A stretch of DNA of 64,000 nt from Salinibacterium sp. SWN248 (GCF_015864575.1 NZ_JADYWW010000003.1:176270-240269); one strand, 5' to 3'; positions 16,888-26,775 are shown, counted from the first letter of the stretch. Made by a program: numbers and translations. Notes: generated from the letters alone by a model not told the origin.

Positions 16888-18564
16888 ATGCCAGTTTCTA
16901 TTTTTGATCCGCCCGCCCTCGAATCGGGCACGCTTCGTGTCACCCCGATTGGTGGTCTTGGCGAAATCGGTCGCAACATGACCACGTTCGAAATTGACGG
17001 CAAGATTCTCATCGTTGACTGTGGCGTGTTGTTCCCTGAGGAACACCAGCCTGGTGTCGACCTGATCCTGCCCGACTTCAGCTCGATTCGTGATCGTCTC
17101 GATGACATCCTCGGCATTGTGCTCACGCACGGACACGAGGACCACATCGGTGCTGTTCCTTATCTCTTGCGTTTGCGCCAAGACATCCCGCTGATCGGTT
17201 CGACTCTGACTCTCGCGTTGATTGAGGCGAAGCTCAAGGAGCACCGCATCAAGCCGTACACCCTCAACGTCACCGAGGGCCAGAAAGAGAAAATCGGCCC
17301 CTTCGATCTTGAGTTCGTTGCCGTCAACCACTCGATTCCGGATGCTCTTGCTGTCGCCATCACCACTGACGCGGGCACCGTCCTGCACACGGGTGACTTC
17401 AAGATGGACCAGTTGCCCCTCGATAACCGCATCACCGACCTGCGTGCGTTTGCGCGTCTGGGCGAAGCGGGAATCGACCTGTTCCTCTCCGACTCCACCA
17501 ACGCCGACGTTCCCGGCTTCACGCCCAACGAGCGCGACATTGGCCCAGTACTCGAAGCGGTTATCGCTAAGGCTCCGCGACGCGTTATCGTGGCGAGCTT
17601 CTCGAGCCACGTCCATCGTGTTCAGCAGGTTCTGGATGCCGCGATCGCCAACAACCGCAAGGTTGTTCTGATGGGGCGCTCCATGGTGCGCAACATGGGC
17701 ATCGCGTCAGACCTCGGATTCCTCAAGGTGCCCGACGGGGTTCTGTTAGACGCCAAGAAGGCCGTCAACTACCCCGACAACCAGCTCGTGTACATGTCCA
17801 CCGGCAGCCAGGGCGAGCCGATGGCTGTTCTGGCACGCATGGCCAACATGGAGCACCAGATTGAGGTCGGTCAGGGTGACACGGTCATCCTCGCTTCGAG
17901 CCTCATCCCCGGCAACGAGAATGCGGTGTACCGCGTCATCAATGGCCTCACCAAGTTGGGTGCCAACGTCGTGCACAAGGCGAACGCCAAGGTGCACGTC
18001 TCAGGTCACGCGGCTGCGGGCGAATTGCTCTATTGCTACAACATCTTGCGCCCCAAGAATGTTCTGCCGGTTCACGGTGAGTACCGCCACTTGGTCGCAA
18101 ATGCGAACCTCGCCATTCAATCGGGCGTTCCCGCTGAAAACACGATCATTGCTGAAGACGGCACTGTCATTGACCTCAAGGACGGCCACGCGGCTGTTGT
18201 GGGTCAGCTTGATGTCGGTTTCGTGTACGTCGATGGCTCGAGCGTCGGCGAGATCACGGAGGCCGACCTCAAGGATCGCCGTATCCTCGCCGAAGAGGGT
18301 TTCATCTCCATCTTCGTTGCGGTGGATCCTCAAACCGGCAAGGTCATTGTGGGGCCCGAGATCCAGTCTCGAGGATTCGCAGAAGACGAAGGCGTGTTCG
18401 ACGCTGTGCTTCCGCAGGTGGTCAAGGCGCTGACGGATGCCGCCGAGAATGGCACCCGCGATACTCACGCGTTCGCTCAGGTGGTTCGTCGCACGGTGGG
18501 TCGTTGGGTGAACACTCAGCACCGTCGTCGTCCGATGATCGTTCCGGTCATTATCGAAGCGTAG
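16888..18564 (+). CDS. rnj: ribonuclease J
   Basis: This 558-aa metallo-beta-lactamase ribonuclease of the beta-CASP group has 5'-exo and endonuclease activity in RNA maturation and decay. The metal motif HGHEDHIG is at about residues 81-88, with further metal ligands in VNHSIPDA and LHTGDFK. The beta-CASP segment (RVIVASFSSHVHRVQQ) and the later GSQGEPMA and HVSGHAAAGE blocks are clear. AAGG precedes the ATG by about 6 nt. The order dapA-rnj is widespread in actinobacteria. A UUCG-capped terminator follows. Confidence 0.96.
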   Translation: MPVSIFDPPALESGTLRVTPIGGLGEIGRNMTTFEIDGKILIVDCGVLFPEEHQPGVDLILPDFSSIRDRLDDILGIVLTHGHEDHIGAVPYLLRLRQDIPLIGSTLTLALIEAKLKEHRIKPYTLNVTEGQKEKIGPFDLEFVAVNHSIPDALAVAITTDAGTVLHTGDFKMDQLPLDNRITDLRAFARLGEAGIDLFLSDSTNADVPGFTPNERDIGPVLEAVIAKAPRRVIVASFSSHVHRVQQVLDAAIANNRKVVLMGRSMVRNMGIASDLGFLKVPDGVLLDAKKAVNYPDNQLVYMSTGSQGEPMAVLARMANMEHQIEVGQGDTVILASSLIPGNENAVYRVINGLTKLGANVVHKANAKVHVSGHAAAGELLYCYNILRPKNVLPVHGEYRHLVANANLAIQSGVPAENTIIAEDGTVIDLKDGHAAVVGQLDVGFVYVDGSSVGEITEADLKDRRILAEEGFISIFVAVDPQTGKVIVGPEIQSRGFAEDEGVFDAVLPQVVKALTDAAENGTRDTHAFAQVVRRTVGRWVNTQHRRRPMIVPVIIEA

Positions 18565-18575
18565 GTTTTATGGAT

Positions 18576-18601
18576 GGCGCGGGAGCTTCGGCTTCCGCGC
18601 C
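18576..18601 (+). terminator. rnj terminator
   Basis: Arms GGCGCGGGAGC and GCTTCCGCGCC (one G-U pair) close a TTCG tetraloop, starting 12 nt after the rnj stop. A second small hairpin, GTGCGC-ccg-GCGCAC, follows at 18606-18620. The remaining gap up to 18746 shows no other clear element. Confidence 0.88.
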
Positions 18602-18746
18602 ATTCGTGCGCCCGGCGCACGGGATGCGGTTGTTCTAGACGTCTGCGCGCGGTTGAACGTTGGACTTGTTTTTCGGCCCCCGAGGTGGTGTGATGTGAAG
18701 ATTGCTCGGTTGTGTCGACGGGCTTCCTTCAGATTCGGGGTTTCAA

Positions 18747-19721
18747 GTGGGCGTTGCGCGCAGGTGGGTCTTCCCCATCATCTGGATGATCATTTTTGCC
18801 GTAATCGCGGCAGCGCTCGTGAAATTCGCGTTCTTTGGTGACGCTCTCAGCGCGGACAGTCTCGAGTACCCGACGGTCGCCATTGAAGAACAGCATTACG
18901 AAGTGGCGACAGGAACGATTACCAACGATGTCGAGCTGACAGGGAACATCACTGCTACCGCAGCAGTTCCGATCCCGGCGACGCTTTCGGGTGAGGTGCG
19001 CGAAGTGGCGGTGTCGGCCGGGCAATCGGTAAAGAAGGGCCAGGAGATCCTGAAGCTGCGGGCCGAAGTAGTCAACCCCGATGGAACGTCGGGAACGCAG
19101 TGGAAAATTGTTGAGGCGCCAGCGACGGGCAAACTGACGGACTTCACGGCGCTTGTCGGGTCGTCGTTTCAGGTGGGGTCTGCGGTAGGCAGCGTAGCTC
19201 CGCCCTCGTACATCGTGAGCGGAACCGTACCGTCAGAACAGCTTTATCGCCTCGTGGATCGTCCGAAAGAGGCGAGCGTTGCCATCAATGGCGGCCCGGC
19301 ACCCTTTACGTGCACGGGGCTGAGCATTGCGTTCGCGTCGGCGAGCGAGGCGGGTGCGGGGGTGGAAGCGACATCCGGGCCGACAGTGTCCTGCACTGTG
19401 CCGAGTGATGTCGTGGTCTTTCCCGGTCTCACCGCCGACATCACAATTGCTGGCGGGATTGCCGAGGACGTCATGATTGTGCCCATCACAGCGGTCGAGG
19501 GTGCTGCCGGCTCCGGAAACGTTCATTTCGTTCTGCCGGATGGCACAACCGAATTGAGGGAAGTAGTTTTGGGCCTCAACGACGGCGTGAACGTCGAAGT
19601 CGTGTCAGGCCTCGAAGTGGGTGACACTATCTTGCAGTTCGTGCCTGGCGCAGAAGCCGTCGACGAGGAGGCGCTTCCCGATAACTGCTACAAAGACGGC
19701 GACGAAGTGGTGTGTTACTAA
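18747..19721 (+). CDS. membrane-fusion/adaptor protein of an ABC system (MacA/HlyD-like)
   Basis: This protein is about 324 aa, with one N-terminal membrane anchor (about residues 7-33) and an extracellular part. The extracellular part has a lipoyl/biotinyl-like hairpin domain (PIPATLSGEVREVAVSAGQSVKKG, two fragments of one motif) and a beta-barrel C-terminal half ending with two cysteines (NCYKDGDEVVCY). This matches periplasmic-adaptor-like proteins that accompany MacB-type transporters in Gram-positives. The start is uncertain: GTG 18747 sits directly before the basic residues of the anchor, and TTG 18702 is a longer alternative. The stop overlaps the ATPase start by one base. Confidence 0.78.
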   Translation: MGVARRWVFPIIWMIIFAVIAAALVKFAFFGDALSADSLEYPTVAIEEQHYEVATGTITNDVELTGNITATAAVPIPATLSGEVREVAVSAGQSVKKGQEILKLRAEVVNPDGTSGTQWKIVEAPATGKLTDFTALVGSSFQVGSAVGSVAPPSYIVSGTVPSEQLYRLVDRPKEASVAINGGPAPFTCTGLSIAFASASEAGAGVEATSGPTVSCTVPSDVVVFPGLTADITIAGGIAEDVMIVPITAVEGAAGSGNVHFVLPDGTTELREVVLGLNDGVNVEVVSGLEVGDTILQFVPGAEAVDEEALPDNCYKDGDEVVCY

Positions 19722-20446
19722 TGCCGTTGCTTTCGCTTGATGGAGTCACACGTTCGGTCGAGTTGCCCGATTTCTCGACACTCGAGATCCTCAAAGGGAT
19801 CACTCTCGATGTCGAGGTTGGCGACCACATCAGCATTGTGGGGCGCTCGGGGTCAGGAAAATCAACTCTGCTCAATCTCCTCGGGCTCATCGACAACCCC
19901 ACTTCAGGTCGGATTGTGTTCGACGGCGAGCCGCTCGAGAAACTCGCGGGCAGCAAACGCGATCGCAAGCGCGGACGAGATGTTGGCTTCATTTTTCAGC
20001 AGTTCAATCTTCTTGCGGGCCGCACGGCTCTCGAGAATGTCATGACCCCCTTGCTCTATGCCTCAGGGCGCCAATTTTGGCGACGTAAAGCTATCGCCGC
20101 AGAGATGCTCGACCGTGTCGGGCTTGGTGATCGGATGGCCTCGATGCCTGAGAAGCTCTCGGGCGGTGAACAACAACGTGTTGCTATCGCGCGCGCCCTT
20201 GTTCGCAGCCCCCGACTGATCCTCGCCGACGAACCGACCGGTGCTCTGGATGTCGAGACAGGCAAGACGGTGATGGCTCTGTTGGATGACGTTGCCGAGC
20301 AGTCAGGCGCTGCTCTCATCACCATCACGCACGATCCGAACGTCGCAGCCCTCGCCCGTCGGCACTACCGTCTTGACGGCGGGGTTCTTGAGCCGATCGA
20401 CGTGCACAAGATGCTTGCGGCCAGTCTTCCTGAGGCTGCGCTATGA
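19721..20446 (+). CDS. ABC transporter ATP-binding protein (MacB/LolD type)
   Basis: This 241-aa nucleotide-binding subunit has Walker [10 protein letters not shown] (about residues 43-51), the Q-loop in FIFQQFNLL, signature [15 protein letters not shown] (about 145-159), Walker [12 protein letters not shown] and the switch His in ITHD. The ATG overlaps the adaptor stop (TAATG) and its own stop overlaps the permease start (ATGA). The three genes are therefore one transcription unit. The family exports lipoproteins, peptides or drugs, or transmits mechanical work. The cargo here is unknown. Confidence 0.95.
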   Translation: MPLLSLDGVTRSVELPDFSTLEILKGITLDVEVGDHISIVGRSGSGKSTLLNLLGLIDNPTSGRIVFDGEPLEKLAGSKRDRKRGRDVGFIFQQFNLLAGRTALENVMTPLLYASGRQFWRRKAIAAEMLDRVGLGDRMASMPEKLSGGEQQRVAIARALVRSPRLILADEPTGALDVETGKTVMALLDDVAEQSGAALITITHDPNVAALARRHYRLDGGVLEPIDVHKMLAASLPEAAL

Positions 20447-21858
20447 AGTGGTGGCGAAAGAAAAAGACTGAGAACGTTTCGACCGAGCCGAACGAAGCCA
20501 TCGCTCTCACGGGAGCCGACGTAACGGAGACGACACCACCGGACGCAACACGCGGGGACGCTGAGCCGACCGCATCCACCGAATTGGTCGCGCGCCCCGG
20601 CTCTGCTCTCGCGCAGCTTCGCCGCGAGCCGCGGGGTGCGGTCTTCAGCGGTGCGGTGGGGGCTGTAGTCGAAGCGTGGGATGAGGTGCGCATCAATCGC
20701 ACCCGTGTCTTGTTGAGCCTGATCGGTATCGGTGTCGCGGTGTGCGCGCTCGCCACTGTCGTGGGAGCGGGGACGGTGTTCGGCCAAGCCCAGACGGAAC
20801 AGTTTGAGCGGGGCAGCGGTCGCCCCGCAACGCTTGCCGTCTATCCGCCGTACCAAGAAAGCGGAACCCAGAATCCTGACGCGACCACGTTCATGGCCAG
20901 CATGGAAAACATCATTGAGCGCTACCAAATCAGCCATGCAACTCCACTATTGCGGGGGAGTGTCACAGCGAACCTTGTGAACGGCACGCAGTACACGGCC
21001 GTGCAGGGAGTCAGCGCCGCCTATGGAGTCATGCACCGCGTTGAGCTCGGAGAGGGGCGTTGGCTCACCGACGAGGATGCGAACCGGCTTGCTCCCGCCG
21101 TCGTGATCAATGACGAGTTCTACGAACAGCTCGGTCGCCCAGACCTGCGCACCCACCCGACGATTGTGCTGGAAGGGGAGACCACCACCACTGCCGTTGT
21201 AGTGGGAGTCTTTCTCCCGCAACCATTCTCGACGGGGCTCACCCTGTCGATGCTGGCCGACCCATTCCGGGCCCTACTCGGAGCCTCCGCGGGGGAACAA
21301 TCCGACATCAGTTACGAACTGTGGGTTCCTGAAGAACAATCCGCGCAGCTGCAAGACATCATCACTCGCGATATCGTCGGTGACTTCGGCGCAGACTGGC
21401 GAGCGAACGTCAACCGAAATGACTATCTCGCCTGGGGTGGGCCTAGTCCTCTCGAGCCGCTGCAATGGGTGATCGGGGGCATCGCGGGCCTGATCCTTTT
21501 CCTCGGCGCTCTTGGCCTCGTCAATATCTCCCTCGTGACCGTCAAGTACCGCGTACGAGAAATCGGAGTACGTCGAGCCTTTGGGGCCACTGCTGGCCGA
21601 GTCTTCTTCGCGGTGATGATGGAGAGCGTCGTCGCAACAGTCGCCGCGGGGGTTATCGGTGTGGCGCTGGCGATCGTCATCGTTCAGAATCCCTCCGTCC
21701 AAGAACTCATTGCGCCCGGGGTGCAAGATCTCCCACCGTTCCCGCTTGAGGCAGCGTTGATCGCGCTCGCGGCATCCGCGGCAGTAGGGGCGCTAGCGGG
21801 ATTGATGCCGGCACTCGTAGCGGTCAGGGTGAAAGTTATCGATGCCATTCGCTACTAG
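20443..21858 (+). CDS. ABC transporter permease (FtsX/MacB family)
   Basis: This 471-aa permease has a ~70-residue charged, probably disordered cytoplasmic N-terminus, one membrane span near 85-110 (VLLSLIGIGVAVCALATVVGAG), and a large extracellular MacB-like periplasmic-core domain (about 115-340). Three C-terminal spans form the FtsX domain, with YRVREIGVRRAFGAT between the first two. It is translationally coupled to the ATPase. The long acidic N-terminal extension is unusual for the family. No terminator is evident before ftsK. Confidence 0.92.
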   Translation: MKWWRKKKTENVSTEPNEAIALTGADVTETTPPDATRGDAEPTASTELVARPGSALAQLRREPRGAVFSGAVGAVVEAWDEVRINRTRVLLSLIGIGVAVCALATVVGAGTVFGQAQTEQFERGSGRPATLAVYPPYQESGTQNPDATTFMASMENIIERYQISHATPLLRGSVTANLVNGTQYTAVQGVSAAYGVMHRVELGEGRWLTDEDANRLAPAVVINDEFYEQLGRPDLRTHPTIVLEGETTTTAVVVGVFLPQPFSTGLTLSMLADPFRALLGASAGEQSDISYELWVPEEQSAQLQDIITRDIVGDFGADWRANVNRNDYLAWGGPSPLEPLQWVIGGIAGLILFLGALGLVNISLVTVKYRVREIGVRRAFGATAGRVFFAVMMESVVATVAAGVIGVALAIVIVQNPSVQELIAPGVQDLPPFPLEAALIALAASAAVGALAGLMPALVAVRVKVIDAIRY

Positions 21859-21931
21859 GGCTGGTGCGGCAGAGCGGGCGCGATGAGTGTCGCTGCATCG
21901 CTCTGACAGAGGCCACCGGTAGCGTTGAATT

Positions 21932-24691
21932 ATGGCTACGCGTACATCGTCGACCTCGCGCTCGGGTGCGTCGAAACCGCGCGCCAGAAACACCACGAAT
22001 AAGACCCAAGCGACCAAACGGATGCCGCGAGGCAAGAAGCCTCCGGTCGAGCCGGAGGGCCCCCTCACCAAACTGTGGCTCGCGCTCGCGCACATGGTCG
22101 GTGGAGCGTTCCGTGTTTTCGGTCGTGAGGAGCTCACGAAAGACGAGCGTCGCGACGGTGTTCCTTTCCTCTTCTTCCTGCTGGCGATCGTTGGCGCCGT
22201 CGTCGAGTGGTTCAATCCCACCGACTCGGTAGCGATCGCGCTCGACGCATACACCTTCGGTGGCCTCGTCGGGCGCGTGGCCTTCGCGTTGCCGGTGATT
22301 CTGCTTCTCTTAGCGGTCTGGATGTTCCGGCATCCGTCGAGCGTTCACGACAACGGCCGCATCGGCATCGGGCTCAGCATTCTTATCGTGACGGTTGCCG
22401 CGCTCTGTCACGTGTACACCGGGCAGCCGCACCCCTCAGAAGGTGCTGAGGTTATTGCCCGCGCCGGGGGAGTATTCGGCTGGCTGCTTGCAAATCCGCT
22501 GCTGTGGCTTGGTGGTGTGTGGCTCGCAGTGCCCCTGATCGTGCTTCTGCTGGTGCTCTCGATCTTCATCGTCACGAAGACACCGCCCAATCGGCTGCCG
22601 TCGCGACTGCGCGAACTCTACGCTTACCTTTTCGGTGCACAGCTGCAGACGGATGAAGAACGGGCCGCGGCCAAGGCTCAGGCCGGTGGCACCTCGAACG
22701 ACTCCGTTCAGTTCGGGTCTCTGACCGACATCGGGCTCGGGGATGCCAACGACACGGGATCGCTGCCCTGGTGGCGCCGCAACAAGTCGCAACCGACGCA
22801 AGACAAAGCTTTTGATAGCCCCGTAATTTCTCGTGACCAATCGACTGAAATCGTGGCCCCGACCGCTTCGCCGTCAGCCGCTCCGGTTCAGCCGCCTGCA
22901 GCAAAAGATCTCACCAAGAAAGAAGATGAGTTCGGCGTCGAGCTGCTCGAAGATCTCCTCAAGGCTGAAGACGCGGTCAAGAAGTACGCGACCGGAGAAG
23001 TGGATGCTTCCGCCACCGGTGTGCGTGACGACGGCCCCGGCATCCTGCCTGGTTTCACCACCAAAGCGAGCGAAAAGGGCAATGCGGGCGAGTTTGACGG
23101 CCCGCACGAGACCACTCCTCAGTCGACCTCGGTCTATCGGCTTCCGCAGGCAGCGATGCTCTCGGCGGGAACCCCGCCCAAGTCGCGCTCGGCAGCGAAT
23201 GACGAAGTCGTTGCAGCGATCACTGAAGTGCTCAAGCAGTTCAGCGTGGATGCCACGGTCACCGGTTTCAGCCGCGGCCCCTCTGTGACGCGGTATGAAC
23301 TCGAGCTCGGTCCTGGCGTGAAGGTGGAGCGCGTCACCGCGCTCGCCCGCAACATCAGCTACGCGGTCGCAAGCAACGAGGTCAACATCCTGTCGCCCAT
23401 CCCGGGCAAGAGCGCTATCGGCGTTGAGATTCCCAACAAGGACCGCGAGATCGTGTCGCTCGGTGACGTGCTGCGTTCCAGCGCCAGCACGAAGAGTGAA
23501 CACCCCATGACGATCGGTCTTGGCAAGGACGTCGAGGGTGGCTTTGTCGTAGCGAACCTTGCGAAAATGCCCCACCTGTTGGTTGCCGGTTCGACCGGCT
23601 CGGGTAAGTCGAGCTTTGTGAACTCCATGATCACCTCGGTGCTCATGCGGGCAAAGCCGGCCGAAGTGCGCATGGTTCTCATCGACCCGAAGCGCGTCGA
23701 GCTCTCGATCTATGCCGGGGTTCCTCACCTCATCACGCCCATCATCACGAACCCGAAGAAGGCTGCTGAAGCCCTCGCGTGGGTCGTGAAAGAGATGGAC
23801 ATGCGCTACGACGATCTCGCCAGTTTCGGTTTCCGTCACATCGACGACTTCAACCGTGCGGTCATCGCCGATGAGATCAAGCTTCCCGAAGGCAGCCAAC
23901 GCAAGCTCAAGCCCTATCCGTACCTGCTGATCGTTGTCGACGAGCTCGCCGACCTCATGATGGTCGCACCGCGCGACGTCGAAGACTCGATTGTGCGAAT
24001 CACGCAGTTGGCGCGAGCGTCCGGAATCCACCTCGTGCTTGCCACCCAGCGCCCCAGCGTCGACGTCGTCACGGGACTCATTAAGGCCAACGTGCCATCA
24101 CGACTCGCTTTCGCGGTCTCGAGCATGACGGACTCTCGCGTGATCCTCGATCAGCCGGGCGCAGACAAGCTCATCGGTCAGGGAGACGCACTCTTCTTGC
24201 CGATGGGAGCTTCCAAGGCGATTCGTGTTCAAGGAGCGTGGGTTCCCGAGAGCGAAGTAGCTGAAATCGTGAAGCACGTGATCGCGCAGGCACAACCGGA
24301 GTATCGCAACGATGTCGCTGTTGTCGCCGAGAAGAAGCAGATTGATGCTGACATCGGGGACGACCTCGATGTGCTGCTGGCGGCGACCGAGCTCATTGTC
24401 AGCACGCAGTTTGGCTCCACCTCGATGCTGCAGCGCAAACTGCGCGTCGGGTTCGCCAAGGCCGGTCGTCTTATGGACTTGCTCGAATCGCGCGAGATCG
24501 TCGGCCCGTCAGAAGGTTCGAAGGCGCGTGACGTGCTCGTGTCGGTTGAGCAGCTGCCAGCGGTGCTCGCGCGACTGCGGGGAGAAGATGAGCCGGGTCC
24601 GGTTGACGCGGTAGAAGAGTCTCTCAGCGGATACGATGAAGTAGAAAGCGCCTCAGACGAGGACGCCTGGAATTTGACCGATCGGGAGTGA
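21932..24691 (+). CDS. ftsK: FtsK/SpoIIIE family DNA translocase
   Basis: This 919-aa septal DNA pump segregates chromosome termini during division. After a basic N-terminus come four membrane spans (about 70-210), a ~170-residue variable linker, and the alpha/beta motor with Walker [10 protein letters not shown] (about residue 555) and Walker [13 protein letters not shown] (about 665). A C-terminal winged-helix gamma domain ([23 protein letters not shown] region) recognises DNA polarity signals in this family. A TAGCGT box at 21920-21925 lies 6 nt before the ATG, consistent with leaderless transcription. pgsA follows after 4 nt. Confidence 0.96.
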   Translation: MATRTSSTSRSGASKPRARNTTNKTQATKRMPRGKKPPVEPEGPLTKLWLALAHMVGGAFRVFGREELTKDERRDGVPFLFFLLAIVGAVVEWFNPTDSVAIALDAYTFGGLVGRVAFALPVILLLLAVWMFRHPSSVHDNGRIGIGLSILIVTVAALCHVYTGQPHPSEGAEVIARAGGVFGWLLANPLLWLGGVWLAVPLIVLLLVLSIFIVTKTPPNRLPSRLRELYAYLFGAQLQTDEERAAAKAQAGGTSNDSVQFGSLTDIGLGDANDTGSLPWWRRNKSQPTQDKAFDSPVISRDQSTEIVAPTASPSAAPVQPPAAKDLTKKEDEFGVELLEDLLKAEDAVKKYATGEVDASATGVRDDGPGILPGFTTKASEKGNAGEFDGPHETTPQSTSVYRLPQAAMLSAGTPPKSRSAANDEVVAAITEVLKQFSVDATVTGFSRGPSVTRYELELGPGVKVERVTALARNISYAVASNEVNILSPIPGKSAIGVEIPNKDREIVSLGDVLRSSASTKSEHPMTIGLGKDVEGGFVVANLAKMPHLLVAGSTGSGKSSFVNSMITSVLMRAKPAEVRMVLIDPKRVELSIYAGVPHLITPIITNPKKAAEALAWVVKEMDMRYDDLASFGFRHIDDFNRAVIADEIKLPEGSQRKLKPYPYLLIVVDELADLMMVAPRDVEDSIVRITQLARASGIHLVLATQRPSVDVVTGLIKANVPSRLAFAVSSMTDSRVILDQPGADKLIGQGDALFLPMGASKAIRVQGAWVPESEVAEIVKHVIAQAQPEYRNDVAVVAEKKQIDADIGDDLDVLLAATELIVSTQFGSTSMLQRKLRVGFAKAGRLMDLLESREIVGPSEGSKARDVLVSVEQLPAVLARLRGEDEPGPVDAVEESLSGYDEVESASDEDAWNLTDRE

Positions 24692-24695
24692 TCGC

Positions 24696-25352
24696 GTGGG
24701 CGACCAACCAGTTTCTGAATCCGCTCCGCCCCACCGCACCAGCTCATTTCGTGGTCGGATGGTTCGCAAGGGTGATTCTCCGGCGTCGAATGCCAACATC
24801 GCCAACATCGTCACTGTGGTGCGGATCTTTCTAGCACCGCTCTTCATTTGGATGCTGCTGCTCGATGACGGCGAAATGGGGCTCATCCGCTATATGGCGG
24901 CAGCCCTCTTCATCTTCGCGATCGTCACTGACACCGTCGATGGCCATCTGGCTCGCGGGAGAAACCTCATCACGAACGTCGGGATCATCCTGGATCCCAT
25001 TGCCGACAAGATTCTGACCGGTGGCGCTCTCGTTGCCCTGTCGATTCTGGGTGAACTGCCGTGGTGGATCACGATCCTTATCTTGGTCCGCGAGTTCGGT
25101 ATCACGATCTACCGTTTTGCGGTGCTGTCGAAGGTCGTTGTTCCGGCCTCCCGCGGAGGCAAGCTGAAGACCGTTCTGCAGGCCGTCGCTATTTCTCTCT
25201 TCTTGGTCCCGTTGTTCACCGTGCTCGGCCCGTGGGTCCTCTGGGTGAACTGGTTCGTGATGGCTATCGCTTTCATCTTGACGATGTACACCGGCATCGA
25301 ATACCTGTGGCAGGCATGGCGCCACACCCGCAAATCCAACTCAGGAGCGTGA
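24696..25352 (+). CDS. pgsA: CDP-diacylglycerol--glycerol-3-phosphate 3-phosphatidyltransferase
   Basis: This 218-aa integral membrane enzyme makes phosphatidylglycerolphosphate, the first committed step to phosphatidylglycerol. The CDP-alcohol phosphotransferase motif D-x2-DG-x2-AR-x8-G-x3-D-x3-D is intact (starting DTVDGHLAR, about residue 78). Several hydrophobic spans surround it. Start is GTG 24696 with GGGAG about 6 nt upstream. It lies 4 nt after ftsK and 10 nt before cinA, a conserved actinobacterial cluster. The N-terminal ~30 residues are polar and variable. Confidence 0.93.
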   Translation: MGDQPVSESAPPHRTSSFRGRMVRKGDSPASNANIANIVTVVRIFLAPLFIWMLLLDDGEMGLIRYMAAALFIFAIVTDTVDGHLARGRNLITNVGIILDPIADKILTGGALVALSILGELPWWITILILVREFGITIYRFAVLSKVVVPASRGGKLKTVLQAVAISLFLVPLFTVLGPWVLWVNWFVMAIAFILTMYTGIEYLWQAWRHTRKSNSGA

Positions 25353-25362
25353 CCCTTCACCA

Positions 25363-25860
25363 GTGACTACTGAAGAACTCGCCACGAAGATCGTGGCGAT
25401 TCTCACCGAACAACGACAAACCCTTGCTCTAGCCGAGTCTTTGACGGGAGGTCTGTTGTGCGCGTCGCTCGTGGCAGTGCCCGGTGCTTCGGCGGTGCTC
25501 AATGGGGCAGTGGTGGCCTACAACACCGCCATCAAACATCAGGTTCTCGGAGTTGATGCAAGTCTGCTCGCCATCCACGGCACGGTGCATCCGGATGTCG
25601 CAGCACACATGGCCACGGGAGCGCGCGACGTTCTCGGGGTCGGCGAGCAACAGGCCTACTTCGGCTTGGCAACGACGGGTGTCGCGGGGCCGGACTCTCA
25701 CGAGGGCAAGCCGCCTGGAACCGTGTTCATCGGTTTCGCGGCCACTGGCTTCGTGGAGACGAGAGATTTCCACTTTGCGGGGGATCGACACGAGATTCGT
25801 GTGCAGGCCGTGCACGAGGCGCTGCAGTGTTTGTATGACTACCTCACGTCGGAAGACTAG
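25363..25860 (+). CDS. CinA C-terminal family protein (nicotinamide-nucleotide amidohydrolase, PncC-like)
   Basis: This 165-aa protein consists only of the CinA C-terminal domain; the family's NMN deamidase activity recycles nicotinamide mononucleotide. The active-site motif LALAESLTGGLLCASLVAVPGAS (about residues 20-42, quoted as one landmark) and the TTGVAGPDSHEGKPPGTVFIGF segment are clear. GTG start, 10 nt after pgsA. In actinobacteria this gene commonly sits between pgsA and the clgR-recA region, as here. It is called cinA by position in many genomes, though the N-terminal domain is absent. Confidence 0.9.
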   Translation: MTTEELATKIVAILTEQRQTLALAESLTGGLLCASLVAVPGASAVLNGAVVAYNTAIKHQVLGVDASLLAIHGTVHPDVAAHMATGARDVLGVGEQQAYFGLATTGVAGPDSHEGKPPGTVFIGFAATGFVETRDFHFAGDRHEIRVQAVHEALQCLYDYLTSED

Positions 25861-26066
25861 TTCTCGCAGGTGATTTGGTTGTCCCCAGAACTGGTGACAG
25901 GTCGTGGCAGGGGCCGGGAATAATCCATGTTTCGGCTCGGTTACAGTAAGCGAACTCACAAGGCTTCTCCAGTGTGGAGCGGTTAGAGTTCAGAACATAA
26001 AGTGGCTGTAGTCTTAGCTATCCAGAATAGTCTGGTCGCACGATTCAGTCAGAAAGGGAGTGTCCA
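25861..26066. other. non-coding gap upstream of clgR
   Basis: These 206 bp hold no gene I can support. The clgR promoter is presumably inside it; a short perfect inverted repeat CCAGA-atag-TCTGG lies near 26021-26034. I did not find a confident -35/-10 pair or a ClgR-type CGCT-N5-AGCG box. Confidence 0.4.
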
Positions 26067-26375
26067 ATGGTTCTAGTTCGTCAAGAAATCGGTGACGTTC
26101 TCCGCGACTTCCGCTTGCAAAAGGGACGCACCCTTCGACAGGTCGCAAGTAAGGCGAGCGTTGCTCTCGGATACCTCAGTGAGGTTGAACGTGGTCAGAA
26201 AGAGGCGAGTTCTGAAATTCTTGCCTCGGTAGCTGAAGCTCTCGATACGCCCATCTCCGTGATTATGCGCGAGGTCGGCGACCGTCTAGCGGTCATCGAA
26301 GGCGCAACCACGATTCCCGATACTCTGCCCGACGAACTCGTCGCAGAGTTCGATTCGAACCTGGTTTCGCGCTAA
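26067..26375 (+). CDS. clgR: XRE-family transcriptional regulator, ClgR-like
   Basis: This 102-aa protein has an N-terminal Cro/C1 helix-turn-helix (about residues 6-62: IGDVLRDFRLQKGRTLRQVASKASVALGYLSEVERGQKEAS). In corynebacteria and streptomycetes the homologue activates clp protease and other proteostasis genes, and its place between cinA and recA matches this gene. AAAGGGAG lies about 7 nt before the ATG. The short C-terminal tail, ending in SNLVSR, could be a turnover signal as in relatives, but that is inference. A 14-bp tandem repeat and a terminator follow. Confidence 0.85.
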   Translation: MVLVRQEIGDVLRDFRLQKGRTLRQVASKASVALGYLSEVERGQKEASSEILASVAEALDTPISVIMREVGDRLAVIEGATTIPDTLPDELVAEFDSNLVSR

Positions 26376-26378
26376 CCC

Positions 26379-26420
26379 CATCACGTCAGTGTCATCACGT
26401 CGCTGTCATCGCGTCAGTGC
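26379..26420. repeat. 14-bp tandem repeat, three copies
   Basis: Three contiguous copies: CATCACGTCAGTGT (26379-26392), CATCACGTCGCTGT (26393-26406) and CATCGCGTCAGTGC (26407-26420). They begin 4 nt after the clgR stop and end on the first bases of the terminator stem. Copies differ at two to four positions. Confidence 0.8.
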
Positions 26421-26443
26421 CCCGTTCCGGTGTGGAGCGGGGC
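26419..26443 (+). terminator. clgR terminator
   Basis: Arms GCCCCGTTCC and GGAGCGGGGC (one G-U pair) with a 5-nt loop, directly after the tandem repeat; no U-tract. Confidence 0.75.
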
Positions 26444-26486
26444 ATTCGTGCGTTCGGCGTGCTGTTGTCGCGTTTAGGGTGGAGTA

Positions 26487-26711
26487 ATGCGATTGAGTGA
26501 GTTCTGGTTGGCTGTCTCCGATGAGTTCGGCGAGCCCTACGGCCGCGTTCTCGTCAACGATCAGGTGCTTGGTCCAGTCGGCGGCGTGACCGCGGCTCAA
26601 GCGCTTTCGCGTGGTGTTCCCGCGAAACAGGTGTGGGCCGCCCTGTGTGACGCTATGGATGTCCCCGCGGATCGCCGCTATGGCGTTGGCCAGCGCGAGC
26701 CCAAGAAGTAA
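26487..26711 (+). CDS. DUF3046 family protein
   Basis: A 74-aa protein matching DUF3046 of actinobacteria: MRLSEFW at the start, VLGPVGGVTAAQALSRGVPAKQVWAALCDAMDVPADRR in the core. The family is almost always encoded just upstream of recA, as here, but its function is unknown. A TAGGGT box at 26475-26480 is 6 nt before the ATG, so it is probably leaderless. A weak GGAG lies too close to the ATG to be a good ribosome site. Confidence 0.88.
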   Translation: MRLSEFWLAVSDEFGEPYGRVLVNDQVLGPVGGVTAAQALSRGVPAKQVWAALCDAMDVPADRRYGVGQREPKK

Positions 26712-26735
26712 TCTTTTCGCTTCTGCGTGGCATGT

Positions 26736-26775
26736 TCGAACATCTGTTCGATATTGGTAGTCTTCTCCCTAACAT
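26736..26775 (+). promoter_or_regulatory. recA SOS box and overlapping promoter
   Basis: TCGAAC-atct-GTTCGA at 26736-26751 is a perfect match to the actinobacterial/Bacillus-type LexA site. Its right half overlaps a -35-like TTCGAT (26747-26752), which is 17 nt before TAACAT (26770-26775), so LexA would occlude RNA polymerase. The predicted start near 26782 leaves a leader of about 170 nt before recA. Confidence 0.88.
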
